From contig OZ020484.1 in assembly GCA_963971405.1 (NCBI GenBank), positions 36,168,770 through 36,232,769 of the forward strand: a DNA stretch of 64,000 nt. Reading direction: 5' to 3'. Source of the stretch: Psococerastis gibbosa (Eukaryota; Arthropoda; Insecta; Psocodea; Psocidae). Of the stretch, positions 38,401 through 49,021 are shown one piece after another; position 1 is the first letter of the stretch; each line of letters begins with the position of its first letter. The notes under the pieces are model-generated. The model was not told the DNA's origin, made no database searches, and worked only from the letters and a program-made list of their open reading frames with translations. The translations under genes were made by a program, and so were the position numbers.

Positions 38401-41400
38401 TGTAAACGGTGATCAAGTTTGTAAACGGGTTATTTGCAGAAATAACATGCGTTGTGCTTCTTGAGACTTGAGAGGAGATGGTAGCTAGACAAAATTCATT
38501 AAATAAAAGTTTCAGCTCTGTGATGGTCGAAATTTTGATTTCGGGATTTCAGTGGATTAAAATGTTTTGAGTTCCCAGTAACCAAAAAGTGTTTTTTACG
38601 AATTGTCTTGTCTGTCTGTTCGTCGGCTTGTGAGTAAACTACCCGGTGGATTTTGGTGAAATTTTATTTTTATAAAAGGCTAATTGCATTCAAACAATTT
38701 CATGAATGTATCCGATTGACCTCTTCAGTCGCCTCGGTAGGTTAGTACCCATGTTGAGCTACGACACGTCTCCGATCGCATGGCGTGTAAAGTTCGCACA
38801 AGTGCAGCACGTTACCTCCTGGCCATCGAAGTCGATTTGGCATGTACTGAAGGTTCCTAAATATTTTGGGCTAACTCAGTTTTTAGGGTTTCACCCTAAG
38901 AAAACTAAAAAAATGGTTCCAACGATTTTGTAGTCGTTACGTTAATGTTAACAAAGCGCAATAGGTCGCTTGCTCCTTGATAGCTTCGTTTTGGGGGTAA
39001 AAAAGTAAAAAAGATTCCATTTTCATGAAAAATGACTAAAAAATAATTTTTGTGCGGAACCTTTCTATCGATACTTTCGAACGTCATGTTTTAGGTGTTA
39101 ATCAGAGTAACAAAACCGAACAGGTTGCTTTCCCAAACAAAGATGTGGATATTACATAAAATAAAAAATATGTAATGTTGACAACGTTACAATTTACTTT
39201 TAAAAAAATGTATTCTAAATATTACAAAGTTAAAAAGGAGACGAGTTTATTAATTATTACTGTGTTGTAATGTGTCGATCTGCCCGGTTTTGACTGCAAT
39301 CGTCCTATCAGGCCCGTAACCAGATGGGGGGGGGGGCTGCACAGCCTTCCCCGAAATAAAATCCTGGTTATGGGCCTGCGTCCAGTCGATCAATTTCGTG
39401 CTTTGAGATAGGGAATTTCGAAGCAACCGAAATTTAACCATGGGAAAATTATTTACTATGGAAATGTCATATTATTTATCTCGGTACCTATACTAATTTG
39501 ATAATTAGGAAAGCATGTTCGAGTAAATTTATTTATAAATTGTGTTGGTTTTCAGGTGGTAAGGGGCATTGACTGGGATTGGAGCGATCAAGATGGAGGA
39601 GATGGCAAGACAGGTCGTGTTATTGACATTAGAGGTTGGGACAACGAATCAGGGAGGTCAGTGGCGAACGTAACATGGACTTCAGGCAGCACCAATGTGT
39701 ACAGAGTGGGTCACAAAGGCAAGGTTGACTTAAAATATATCGTCGATGCACAAGGGGGCTCCTATTACAAAGAACATCTGCCCGTCCTCGGCATCGAGCA
39801 AGAGGAAGTAGCTAAAACCCCCGGGTCTCCTATCCATTTTAACTTTTCTGTGGGAAATAAAGTTAAGGTATGATTTTTGTTTTGTTTTCAAAGTGAAAAC
39901 TCGTAGATATAATTTATGAGAAACCTCTCGCTTTATTAATTTCAGACCTTGGCAGTGTACTTATTTAAACTCTTAATTTTTTGGTAGCAATGGCCGTATA
40001 GCTATTATTATTATTTATCTTGTGCCTAGGCCGAAACTTAAAGTTAGAAAAATGTATCCAAAATCTTTTTTATTTTTATTTTCAATTATAGGTCCTCATG
40101 GATGTCAACAAATTACGGCAAATGCAAGAAGGCCATGGTGGATGGAATCCAAAGATGGGTGATTGCATTGGAAAAATTGGGACGGTACATAGAGTTACAG
40201 ATAAAGGAGATATCCGTGTGCAGTATGAGGGAGTCAATAACCGGTGGACATTTCACCCTTGTACGCTTACCAAAGTCAATGTGTTTACTGTGGGAGACGC
40301 GGTACGACTTCTAGATGATCCTGTCAGGGTAAAAGAACTGCAAAAAGGACATGGTGAATGGACGGATGCAATGAAGATGTCATTAGGAAAAGTTGGTGTG
40401 GTGAGTCTTAATCTTCCACTGCGCTTATCACCTACTCCCTCTGCTACTGCTATGAGATAGATGAAAAGCTGACTTATTAAATTGATCTCACCCAATCTTT
40501 TGTTTTTTATGTATTATCGAAATTATTCTTTTCCTCAGATAAAGAAAGTTTATCGAGACGGAGACTTGAGAGTAAGCGTTGAAGGACAGACATGGACATT
40601 AAATCCCCTTGTGTTGTCATCAATACCTGGACCTACTATGGACTGTAACAATACACATCAAGGGGGGCGGGAGGAGCGGGAAAGTCCACTGGCGGATCTA
40701 TTGACCGCGGTACATGAGCCCGATCCCGCAGATATGGACCGCGTCGTACGCGATGCTGCCCAGGGCCGCCTTGACCTCATCAAAGATTTTTTTAGCCGAA
40801 ACCCAACTCTTATTGACGCTACTTCTAACGGGAAAACATGTTTGCAGGTTGGTATTATTAGGTCAGTAGACCAGTTAACTCTCCAGGGCACATGGCTCTT
40901 AGGCTACATTAGTCGGTCACCGAAGTTTGGAGACACTGAAGCAGTAACTAACAGCGGTAACGAACAGCAGCTAAGGCGGGGATTCCACCGACCGGCTAGG
41001 GCTAAATACAAAAACGGTGACGTGGTAGCAGACATTCAAGAGTTAGGTGGGGTTTCCAACGACCTCGCATTGCCGAATGCAAATGACATTGACGGAAATT
41101 AGAATTTTTCTTTTTATAGAAATCTATTAAAATGTTTGTACTTAACATATCCCATGACGTCATTTTTTAATTTTAGTTTGTGATTTTACTGTATGATCAT
41201 TGATCAATTTTAACTATGACATAGAGGATAACAAACATTTCCATCAATGTCATTTGCATTCTGCAATGCGAGGTCGGTGGAAACCCCGCCTAAGTCTTGG
41301 ATGTCTGCTACCACGTCACCGTTTTTTTATTTAGCCCTAGCCGGTCGGTGGAATCCCCGCCTTAGGCTACATTATTCGGTCACCGAAGTTTGGAGACACT

Positions 41401-43865
41401 TAAGCAGTAACTAACAGCAGCTAGAGAAAAATACATAAATGTAGTGCGTAGTTCCATAGATGTGGCCACGTCGTATGCGTTCACGCGAGAGGGGTCATTT
41501 TGAATGAGCTTTGGTGTATTGCATCCCTAAACATTATTGTTTCGATATTAATATAAAATACGGTTACAAATTTCTGCTTTATTTATCAATTAAGGGCAAA
41601 CCGGAGTCGCCGATATTCCATTTTCTGTTCTTACTTCAATTTCTCATTAAATATGGAACGCAGAACAATGAAAAAATGCTGAATGGAAATAAGAATTTTT
41701 TCTCCTAATTTTGATGCATAGTATGTGGCCTTAACTAACCCCAATTCGCCACAGTTGATGAACTGCTTCAGCTTGAACCATTATTTTTTACGTATCAAGT
41801 TCACTAACTATAGCCGATCGGTATTGATGATTGCAACATACTATATATCAAAATTAGGAGAAAAAATTCTTCTTTCCATTCAGCATTTTTTCATTGTTCT
41901 GCGTTCCATATTTCATAAGAAATTCAAGTTTGCACAGAAATGGAATATTGGCGACACCGGTTTGCCCTTAAGGTGTGACAATATCATAATGACCGACTAG
42001 GTTCATTGTACATTTTGTGGCATCTGGTACGGTTATTCAGAGGTGAATGAATTGTTTTGTCACTTGTAAAGGAAATATAACGCTCATCCTTTTCATTAGT
42101 CGATTAATGGGGGCACTCTCTTTTAGGTTGCAAGTCATCAGGGGCACAAGGATATGGTTTTGTACTTACTTGGTGCGGGTGCTAACGTATCTTTAGCTGA
42201 CCAAGATGGTGATACAGCTCTTCACTATTCAGCATTTGGAGACCAGCCTGAAGTAATGGAGGTACTAATAGCACACGGTGCCGATGTGAACAGCCTGAAC
42301 CGAGGTCGATGTTCAGCAGTCCATGTGGCTGTAAATAAGCAGCATATCCTTTGCGTCCGTAAACTATTGGCTCACTACTGTAATGTTAATGTACAAGATT
42401 CATATGGGGATACGGCTTTACATGATGCCATTGGAAAAGACAGTACTGAAATTATGGATCTTCTTACTTCATATCAAGGTAAGTGCTATGTTAGTGCCTC
42501 TCAATTATTTACATGAACAATTTGATGTCAATATTTGGGGTATTACCACTATGAATTATATACCTTTTTTGGCCAATATTAACAAAGATACCGTATGCTA
42601 TAAAATTAATACTATAACGCTTTATATTTATTTTAGTTTTATAATGTCAGGAGAGGTACAATTTTTACTTATGAAAGAAGCCATGTAGCCTAAGCGAATT
42701 TACAAGCTGAGTTCCATTGTTTGTTACAGTGTAAAGCTTTTCTTCATGCCCTTTTTGTTTGCTTATTAAAATATCGTGAAGCCAAGCTGTGCCAATTCTA
42801 GACTGTTAATTTTGGCGCCTGACTAATCAAGTCATTTTTATTTTATTTTAATCCTTAGGCATTGACTTCACATTGAAGAATAATCGAGGCTTCAATGTTT
42901 TGCATCATGCGGCTCTCAAAGGGAACAACGCTGCAACTGAGAAACTCTTGGCTTCCACGAGGCAGCTGGTTGATGTTAAGAAAGATGACGGTTTTGCCGC
43001 TTTACACTTGGCTTGTTTGAATGGTCATCGCGCTGTTGCTGAAACTCTCCTGGTCTTAGGCCAAGCCGACGTTGATCTTCGAAACAACAAACGACAGACT
43101 CCCCTTCTCCTGGGGGTTTCGCAAGGGCACTGTGCCGTCGTAGAACTACTCATCTCATTGAAGGCCAACGTGTTAGCTGTCGACGAAGATGGGTCAACGG
43201 CTTTGCACCTCGCTCTTTCAAAAAGACAAACTATTAACTCTGAAATAAACGAACTTGAAGCCCCCAGCATTTATGGAATCTTTACGCAAATTCAGAGCAT
43301 TGTATGTGAGCATACCACGGCGTTGGCTCTTGCATGCTATCTTGTTCAGGAAAGTTGTCCATTGACCCAGGAAGATTCAAAAGGTAAGACTCCCCTTGAT
43401 TTGGTTGCTGACACTCCGCTGGTTGACCTATTGAAAAAATATGTCACTGCGAAGCCGCCAGCTTGTGCTATCGAAGAAAAACGTGTGCCAGTCGAATGTT
43501 CGGTATGTTCCGAATTTGCTGAGCAAAACGTGCTGTTCGAACCCTGTGGCCATCGAACAGCATGTGAAGATTGTGCAAGTCGGGTTAAAAAATGCCTCAA
43601 ATGTGGCCAATCCATTTGCAAAAGAGTGACTGGAGATGGCCGTGTTGTACCGTACAAGTCTCGGCAGCCGAGTGCAGAAAGACTACGATATTTAGAAACT
43701 AAAATCTTAGAAATTGAGGAAGCCCACTGTTGTTCAATATGTATGGAAAGGAAGCGTAATGTTGTGTTTTTATGTGGCCATGGTGCTTGCGAAAAATGCT
43801 CACAGACTTTAAAAATATGTCACATGTGTAGAAAGACTATTACCAAAAAAATCAATCTTTATTAG
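35436..43865 (+). CDS. mib2: mind bomb 2 E3 ubiquitin ligase
   Basis: RING-type E3 ligase; the mind bomb family ubiquitinates Notch ligands to drive their endocytosis. Exons: 35436-35900, 39556-39867, 40092-40400, 40539-40847, 42127-42478, 42859-43865; 2754 nt, 917 aa, all GT-AG. First MIB/HERC2 domain at about 1-70, ZZ zinc finger at 84-123 (CDGC...CETC...CTQC), second MIB/HERC2 from 156 (VVRGIDWDWSDQDGG), REP-type repeats in exons 3-4 (QEGHGGW and QKGHGEW), ankyrin repeats through exons 4-6, RINGs at about 796-831 and 874-906, ending INLY. Two RINGs rather than three, and domain-by-domain similarity, indicate mib2 rather than mib1. The start is the first Met after an in-frame stop. Intron 1 (3.7 kb) holds a LINE; intron 4 holds nested MITEs. 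Confidence 0.96.
36712..38223 (+). mobile_element. Non-LTR retrotransposon, 5'-truncated, with open RT frame
   Basis: An uninterrupted frame of about 503 codons (first Met at 36760) in mib2 intron 1, same strand as mib2. Reverse-transcriptase motifs: YRPISLLSNISKIFEKII, motif A DLKKAFDT, motif B GVPQGTVLAPLLFNLY, motif C FADDT. The C-terminus resembles Jockey/CR1-type elements (YNKLP-IKSL-FK). No endonuclease domain precedes it, so the copy is 5'-truncated; the likely 3' end near 38350-38385 has a TTATTATTATT tail. The intact frame suggests recent insertion. Confidence 0.88.
38500..39531 (+). mobile_element. Family X element, diverged copy in mib2 intron 1
   Basis: Shares TGATGGTCGAAATTTT, the TTTTTTACGAATTGTC block, GGGGGTAAAAAAGT and AGGAAAGCATGTTCGAGTAAA with 8121-9158. 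It is interrupted by a family 2 SINE (38660-38838) and other sequence (about 39143-39410). Confidence 0.65.
38660..38838 (-). mobile_element. SINE-like repeat (family 2) inside family X element
   Basis: GAATGTATCCGATTGACCTC, CTTCAGTCGCCTC and CCGATCGCATGGCGTGTA match 61429-61631 in reverse orientation, ending at GGCCATCGAAGTCGA. Confidence 0.65.
40975..41361. mobile_element. Outer hairpin MITE of nested composite (mib2 intron 4)
   Basis: Tips GGCGGGGATTCC and GGAATCCCCGCC with arms CACCGACCGGCTAGGGCTAA; the centre GTGGTAGCAGACATTCAAGA is split by a second element at 41046-41290. TAA left, TTA right. The 206-codon frame running into it is exon 4 read past its donor. Confidence 0.9.
41046..41290. 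mobile_element. Inner MITE of nested composite
   Basis: Tips GGTGGGGTTTCC and GGAAACCCCGCC, arms with CGACCTCGCATTGC and AATGCAAATGACATTGACG, AT-rich middle with TGATCATTGATCA. Flanked by TTA (41043) and TAA (41291). The same element sits at the same place in two other outer copies. Confidence 0.9.
41594..41967. mobile_element. Foldback MITE, GGGCAAACCGG tip (mib2 intron 4)
   Basis: GGGCAAACCGGAGTCGCC is mirrored by GGCGACACCGGTTTGCCC. Long arms contain AATATGGAACGCAGAACAAT and its complement. TAA precedes the left tip and TTA follows the right, again a TWA-type site. Open frames of 65 and 91 codons on it are shadows. Confidence 0.85.
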
Positions 43866-44026
43866 TATAGTTAATATAAAGACACAGGATGGATTGTTGT
43901 ACTGTATTGATGAGTAATTAGGGTTTTCATTGTCTATGTTTTGATTACTGTGTGACAATTTGTATTCTTTATTTTTAACGAAGGAGAGTAGCCATATTTA
44001 TGAAATGTTGAAACTCTTCCATGTGT

Positions 44027-44149
44027 ACTACCCGACCACGATATGATGATCATTGGAACTTTTTTATTCAAAAACTTGCATAGGCGGAACACCGAGTTTA
44101 TTCGATTTTTATAAGTGTCCCAAATGCCAGCGTATCGTGGTCGGGTAGT
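44027..44149. mobile_element. MITE, ACTACCCGACCACGAT tips
   Basis: Short element with TIRs ACTACCCGACCACGATA / TATCGTGGTCGGGTAGT, 160 bases past the mib2 stop and flanked by GT and AGTAC. Relatives at 22160 and 35090. Confidence 0.85.
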
Positions 44150-44798
44150 AGTACATTAACAACTGAGCTTGCTTTACTTTAATATTTAACTCTATAAATT
44201 ACTGGAAGGATCTATTCAGTCTTAGACTTGAGGCTCGGTGGTGCAATACATGGTAGGCTAAGCAAAAGCGAAACATTTTCGCGCTGTGTTTTCCTATGCC
44301 TGCAATGTATTTTCGCCGCCTTTGTGCACCAGCTGCTGACAATGTTCTTTAGGAAGGTAATGTTGGAAATTTTTATGTGGCTGTTGTTTAGCAGTTGTCC
44401 TAATGTTTAAACTTTGAACGCCATTTGCGAATTTGTTGTTGAAGAAAAGACTACGATTACCGGTTTATATTTAGGTAACTTTCCTAATGATAAATATGCT
44501 ATTCTCTTTCGTGGCATAATGTCATAATAATCTAGACCCGCATGTTGTGGGCTGCAATATTTTTTTGCTTAGAAGACTGATATAAGCTTTTTGTAAGCTG
44601 CCTGTGTGATTCCTGTAACTTATTGTACATCTTTTTACTAGAGATATATATTATGCACTAAATGGTGTAGTTACCTTCTCAATGTTGACTTTCAATGACA
44701 AATCCTATACCGCTCTGTGCTTCAGACAGACCCGTAACCAGGGAGATGGGCTGCAAATTTTTTGACTTTACTCTAGATAGAATAATTGAACTTTCCAG

Positions 44799-44869
44799 TA
44801 GCCTGATCATGGCGATTATAATACTGGTATTAAATAAATAGCGGTATTATAATCGCCATGATCAAGCTA
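44799..44869. repeat. Perfect-looking hairpin of about 28-bp arms
   Basis: TGATCATGGCGATTATAATA and its complement TATTATAATCGCCATGATCA are separated by about 17 bases, with partial matching beyond on both sides. Confidence 0.8.
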
Positions 44870-45152
44870 CAGACGTGCGACATTTCTGATACTATAGGAT
44901 CGAGCTTCAGGCAATAGTCATAATAGGTAGGTAGTTAGTGAAATGTTGCCTAATAGGTAACTGATACAACATGTACTCTAATCACTAATCAGGGATTCAT
45001 AGAAAAGAATGGTTGGGATATTCATTCGATTTAAAAAAAAAAAAAGTGAGTAGTCGATTCTGTGTCGCGACAAACAAGCATAAGCATTATTATAATTGAC
45101 TCCTAAAGCCTATATTTTGGTTTATAATTTTATTGTACATAATATGCCTTCA

Positions 45153-45594
45153 TGTCGTGTCAGGTGCTCCAGGCACCTGCTTGCGGGCACCGTATATTAA
45201 TGTATAGTTGTTGGCACATTCTGTATGTGTCTCATATATTGTAACACCCTGTATAGCTGTCAATGAATTGCTTTCTACGGTTTGTGCTAGAAGAGTGCTG
45301 AAGTAGCAGCGCCATTGGTACAGTCCGTGAAAGCCTGTTCATGTGACGTAGCTAGGTGAGGTTATAACTATGAGTAGTGACAGGAAGTGCGGGGCTCTCA
45401 GAGGCTCTTAGACGTGAGACCCGACCGACCCTGTAGACTTTGTCTACTGCAGTCCCTGTCCTTGCGAAGGTTAGGGGGTCCCCCCTCCACACACAAGGCT
45501 CTTGGGGCAAATAGTATGCGCATTCTATAGTAAATTATGGGAGCCAACGGCCTAGACAAACGCCACCTAACAATTGGTGGCAACGGTGGGATCC
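45153..45594 (+). mobile_element. Remnant LTR with adjacent primer-binding-site-like sequence
   Basis: A TG...CA-type block ends ACCTAACA at 45572 and is followed at once by ATTGGTGGCAACGGTGGGAT, the kind of sequence seen just inside the 5' LTR of many insect Ty3/gypsy elements. Little internal region survives before the MITE at 45746. The left LTR boundary is a guess. Confidence 0.45.
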
Positions 45595-45745
45595 CGTGCT
45601 CTGTGAATCCGATAGTATTGCAACCTGAAAAATTCTGAAATAAGACATTTTCAACTTCAGTTCTTGCGAATTTTGAAATTTCCGCCATTGCCAAAAAGGC
45701 CCTAAAAAAGGTTAGTTATGATTGGGCTAGAGCACAGAATAATTG

Positions 45746-45879
45746 GGCGGCCTTTCCACCGACCTCATTTTCGACCGTGATTTTGACGTGGTAGCAGACA
45801 TTTTTAGACTGTCTTTAATGTCTGCTACCACTTCAATATCACGTTTACGGTCAAAAACGAGGTCGGTGCAAACGCCGCC
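45746..45879. mobile_element. Hairpin MITE, GGCGGCCTTTCC tip
   Basis: Arms CACCGACCTCATTTTCGACC and GGTCAAAAACGAGGTCGGTG with centre GACGTGGTAGCAGACATT ... TGTCTGCTACCAC. The right tip GCAAACGCCGCC is slightly mismatched to the left. TAA follows the right end. Confidence 0.85.
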
Positions 45880-46639
45880 TAATAAAGATTGACTGATAGA
45901 AGCATAGACAATAGATGATCCCTCAAAGAAAATAAGAAAAATCCCAAATAAGTAATGACCACTATACATAAAAGTATAGAAAAGTGACGTTAAAAACCAA
46001 TATTTTGATTGGTTAATTTAATCATTGAAATCACTTACTGTACCTCAGTTCCCTTGTTCCCTATACGAAAGTGGTACAAGTAGTAAAGTACAAAAAAAAT
46101 TGAGCTACACAGGCTACACTGCCATAATAAATATACAGATTTGAGATTACAGATATTTAATATTTTATAAAAAAGAGGACCACCGACCAAGTCAAAAAGG
46201 TGTTACTACTGGAACAACAATGATAACCGCAACCCGCAATTTGGCAATAAACTTCGAAAATTACTTTGAGATTTGAGATTTATTGATAGCAGTTGGATGG
46301 ATATTTGAGATGTTGATGCCGGCAAATCATCACTTCTCTTATCTCGCTTCCTGTTACTTAAGATGAACGTGCGACATACGTGTTAGCGGTGAATGATAGC
46401 TTATGGTGTTTGCTGTTACTGGGACTGGATGTTAAAATAAATAATATAATGAGAAGAGATATCAGACTTAGGTATGGAATTTTGTTTTAAGTAATTTATT
46501 TTTTTCAGCATTAATTTATTTATTATGAGACAGTCAGACACCCCTCATTCCGATAAAAAAATAGAATAAAATTTCACAGGAAATATCGATGCCATAAATG
46601 AGATGTCACGAAGAAGATTAGAATAGAATATTTCTGTAT

Positions 46640-47900
46640 TGAGTTATGTTGTTATTGTTATTGTTGAAACTCAGAACTCCAACTTCTGATCACTGATTGT
46701 CTATTGCCTTTGGTGCTGCATTCTTTCGTTCTTAAATTTTTTTGCCAGTGCTAATCTAAACTTCTTTGGGTCCGTTGTGTTTTTTATTTCCCTGGGAAGT
46801 CTGTTGTACTCGAACATCGAACATAGATTTCACTTGCGATCCGATGACACTCACATCACTCCTACGCCTTGTTCTATACTCGTGAACATCATGCCCCCGA
46901 TGAAGAACTTGTAAGTAGTCCGGGACCATTCTCTTCTCCACCTTATATACAAATGTTAGGGCGTTAATCTTAATATTCTCTTCCACTGTTAACCAGTCTA
47001 ACTCCTCTAACATGGTACTAATGTGGGTGTCCCATTTCGCCTTCAGAATCACTCGCATCGCCTGATTCATAATTTTCTGTAATCTGTCGCGCATTTCCTG
47101 TGTTGAAAAAAACCATAGAGTTCCACTGTAGTCCATGTGTGGTCTAATCAGAGCCGTAAAGACGAGTATTTTCCTTTCCCTCGGTAGGCAGTACCGCAGC
47201 CTTCTGAATAGCGACATTCTCTGCTTCATCTTCCTGTATACTGCCTCAAATTGGTCAACGAACTGTCAATCCACACTCCTAGATATTTGATTTTATCAAC
47301 TGCTTCGATCTTCATCCCTCCCATTGCCACATCATTTAGCACTTGATCTGATTTTACGTTTATCATTAACACTTTCGTCTTACTAATGTTAATCACTAGG
47401 TTCCTGGCCGACAGCCATCCAAAAATTCTATCCAGCTCATTATTTAGTTTTCGAATCATTTCGTGCACATTTTCACCTATAATATAAATTAAGGCGTCAT
47501 CAGCGAACAATAGGATGTTACAACTTCTGGCCAGCTTTGGTAGGAAATTTATAAACAGAATGAAGAGAATTCCTCCTAATTTACTACCCTGTGGCACACC
47601 GAACTCCACCCTTCTTAGGTCAGTAATGCCGTCTTTATATTTCACTCTGATTTCTATTCGTCAGGTAGTTCTTAAACCATTCCAGGACATTTCCAGGAAC
47701 TCCAAGTCCCTCTAACACTTTCACTAGTTGCTGCCTGTCCACTGTTTCAAATGCTCGTTTCAAATCTAAAAACACAGCAATAATTAATTACTTTGTTCCT
47801 CTTTTTTTCCACTCTCCACCTCTCTAAGACATATTGCAACACGTTTTCCGTTGAATGTTTCTCCCTGAAGCCAGACTGGTAGCATGAAACCACAGGCGAT
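46640..47900 (-). pseudogene. Non-LTR retrotransposon RT relic
   Basis: Two overlapping minus-strand frames, 47645-47226 and 47229-46756, with a frameshift between them. The first has FGVPQGSKLGGILFILF and LFADDA; the second continues the thumb/C-terminal region (ALIRPHMDYSGTLW) to a stop followed by a 3' end shared with 21044-21192. Weaker RT similarity continues to about 47900 in broken frames. It is of a different lineage from the mib2-intron element. Inactive. Confidence 0.85.
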
Positions 47901-49021
47901 TTATGTGACGACAGAAGAAATGCTCTTCTACATTTTGATTAGTTGTGTGACTATCACTAACAACAATTTTGGCCACAGTTTAATTTTTTGATTTCCTGTT
48001 ATATTTTTTAACAAATCCAAGTTCAATAATTCTATTAAATCGTTGCTTGTGACGCCCATATAATGTACTTCAAAATGTAGAGAAACATTTCTTATACCTT
48101 GTCAAATCTCGTTTATGGCTCTAATTGACAAGAGACAATCGAACACCCTCAACATTTTTTGAACAAAATCAAATATCACTGGAAATATTCATGGTAAAAC
48201 TCAGAAAATGTCACATCCCTAAATGGGTACTTTACATTGTTACTAGCAGCAATAGGCCACAGTTTTTGAAATGCTTCGAACTACTGTATCCTCAAGTGTC
48301 CGTTATTTGTTTATAAATCCAGTTCAAAAATTGTGGTGTTAGTGAGATATTGACGGCCACACAGACTGTATGAAAAATAAAATACATCAAAATGTGGAGG
48401 AACTTTTCTTTTAAGGGGTGTGACATTTTTTTACAGCTGCCTACGGCCAGCCAAGTTGAATCCATAAGTCATATTTAAGCCATTTTTAAAATACAGTGGT
48501 ATTCTCGGTGTCGTTATAGATAAAACACAGAAACATATAATACAAAAACTCAACTGTTGTAGTTGTGGTCAAAAAATTCAGGCACCTCACCGGAACAAAG
48601 CCTGCTATAAACTGCAGCAAACTTGGTATTGCGTGCAGCGTTGGCAAGGGAAGATAGTGTGACACGATAACGCGGTCAGGCAAAAGCGTGTCGAGTCCTG
48701 GTCACCTCCGAATTAATAGTGTAACTTTAAGTACTATGTTTCCCATGTGGTTCGGAATCAACTATAATCAGGAGGTCCACCCCTTCAGTCAACTCCCTTT
48801 CTCCATGAGATGAAAAATTCTGCCCTTCCTTAACTTAATAAGCTGACTCACTCCCCCGCCAGGCTGACAAGGTTGCTTAAAAGTGGAAATGCTGAAAGCA
48901 AGCGCTGTGAAAACAACAATTTTTTATAGCTTTTGAAATTTGAAACTTTCGTTCTCTAAGGATTTTCTGGAGGTGGTCTCGTGCATTTTTAAATATTTTC
49001 TTAAACTATTTTTCATTTTAG

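Larger units (their letters stand above)
40899..41424. repeat. About 65-75 bp direct repeats flanking the nested MITE
   Basis: TTAGGCTACATTAGTCGGTC... at 40899-40974 recurs as TTAGGCTACATTATTCGGTC... at 41362-41424, directly against the two ends of the MITE. Only the left copy has an extra 12 bases near its end (around CGGTAACGAA). Confidence 0.8.
43866..49021. other. Intergenic or 5' region between mib2 and the DUF229 gene
   Basis: Contains the mib2 3' flank, MITEs at 44027 and 45746, an inverted repeat at 44799, an LTR-like remnant at 45153-45594 and a LINE relic at 46640-47900. From 47901 to 49021 nothing was recognised; the first exon of the DUF229 gene may be hidden there. Confidence 0.5.

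Noticed and set aside
40482..41102. 206-codon plus-strand frame read as one protein
   Set aside because: Only 40539-40847 is real (mib2 exon 4). The rest runs through a GT donor into the intron and the MITE.
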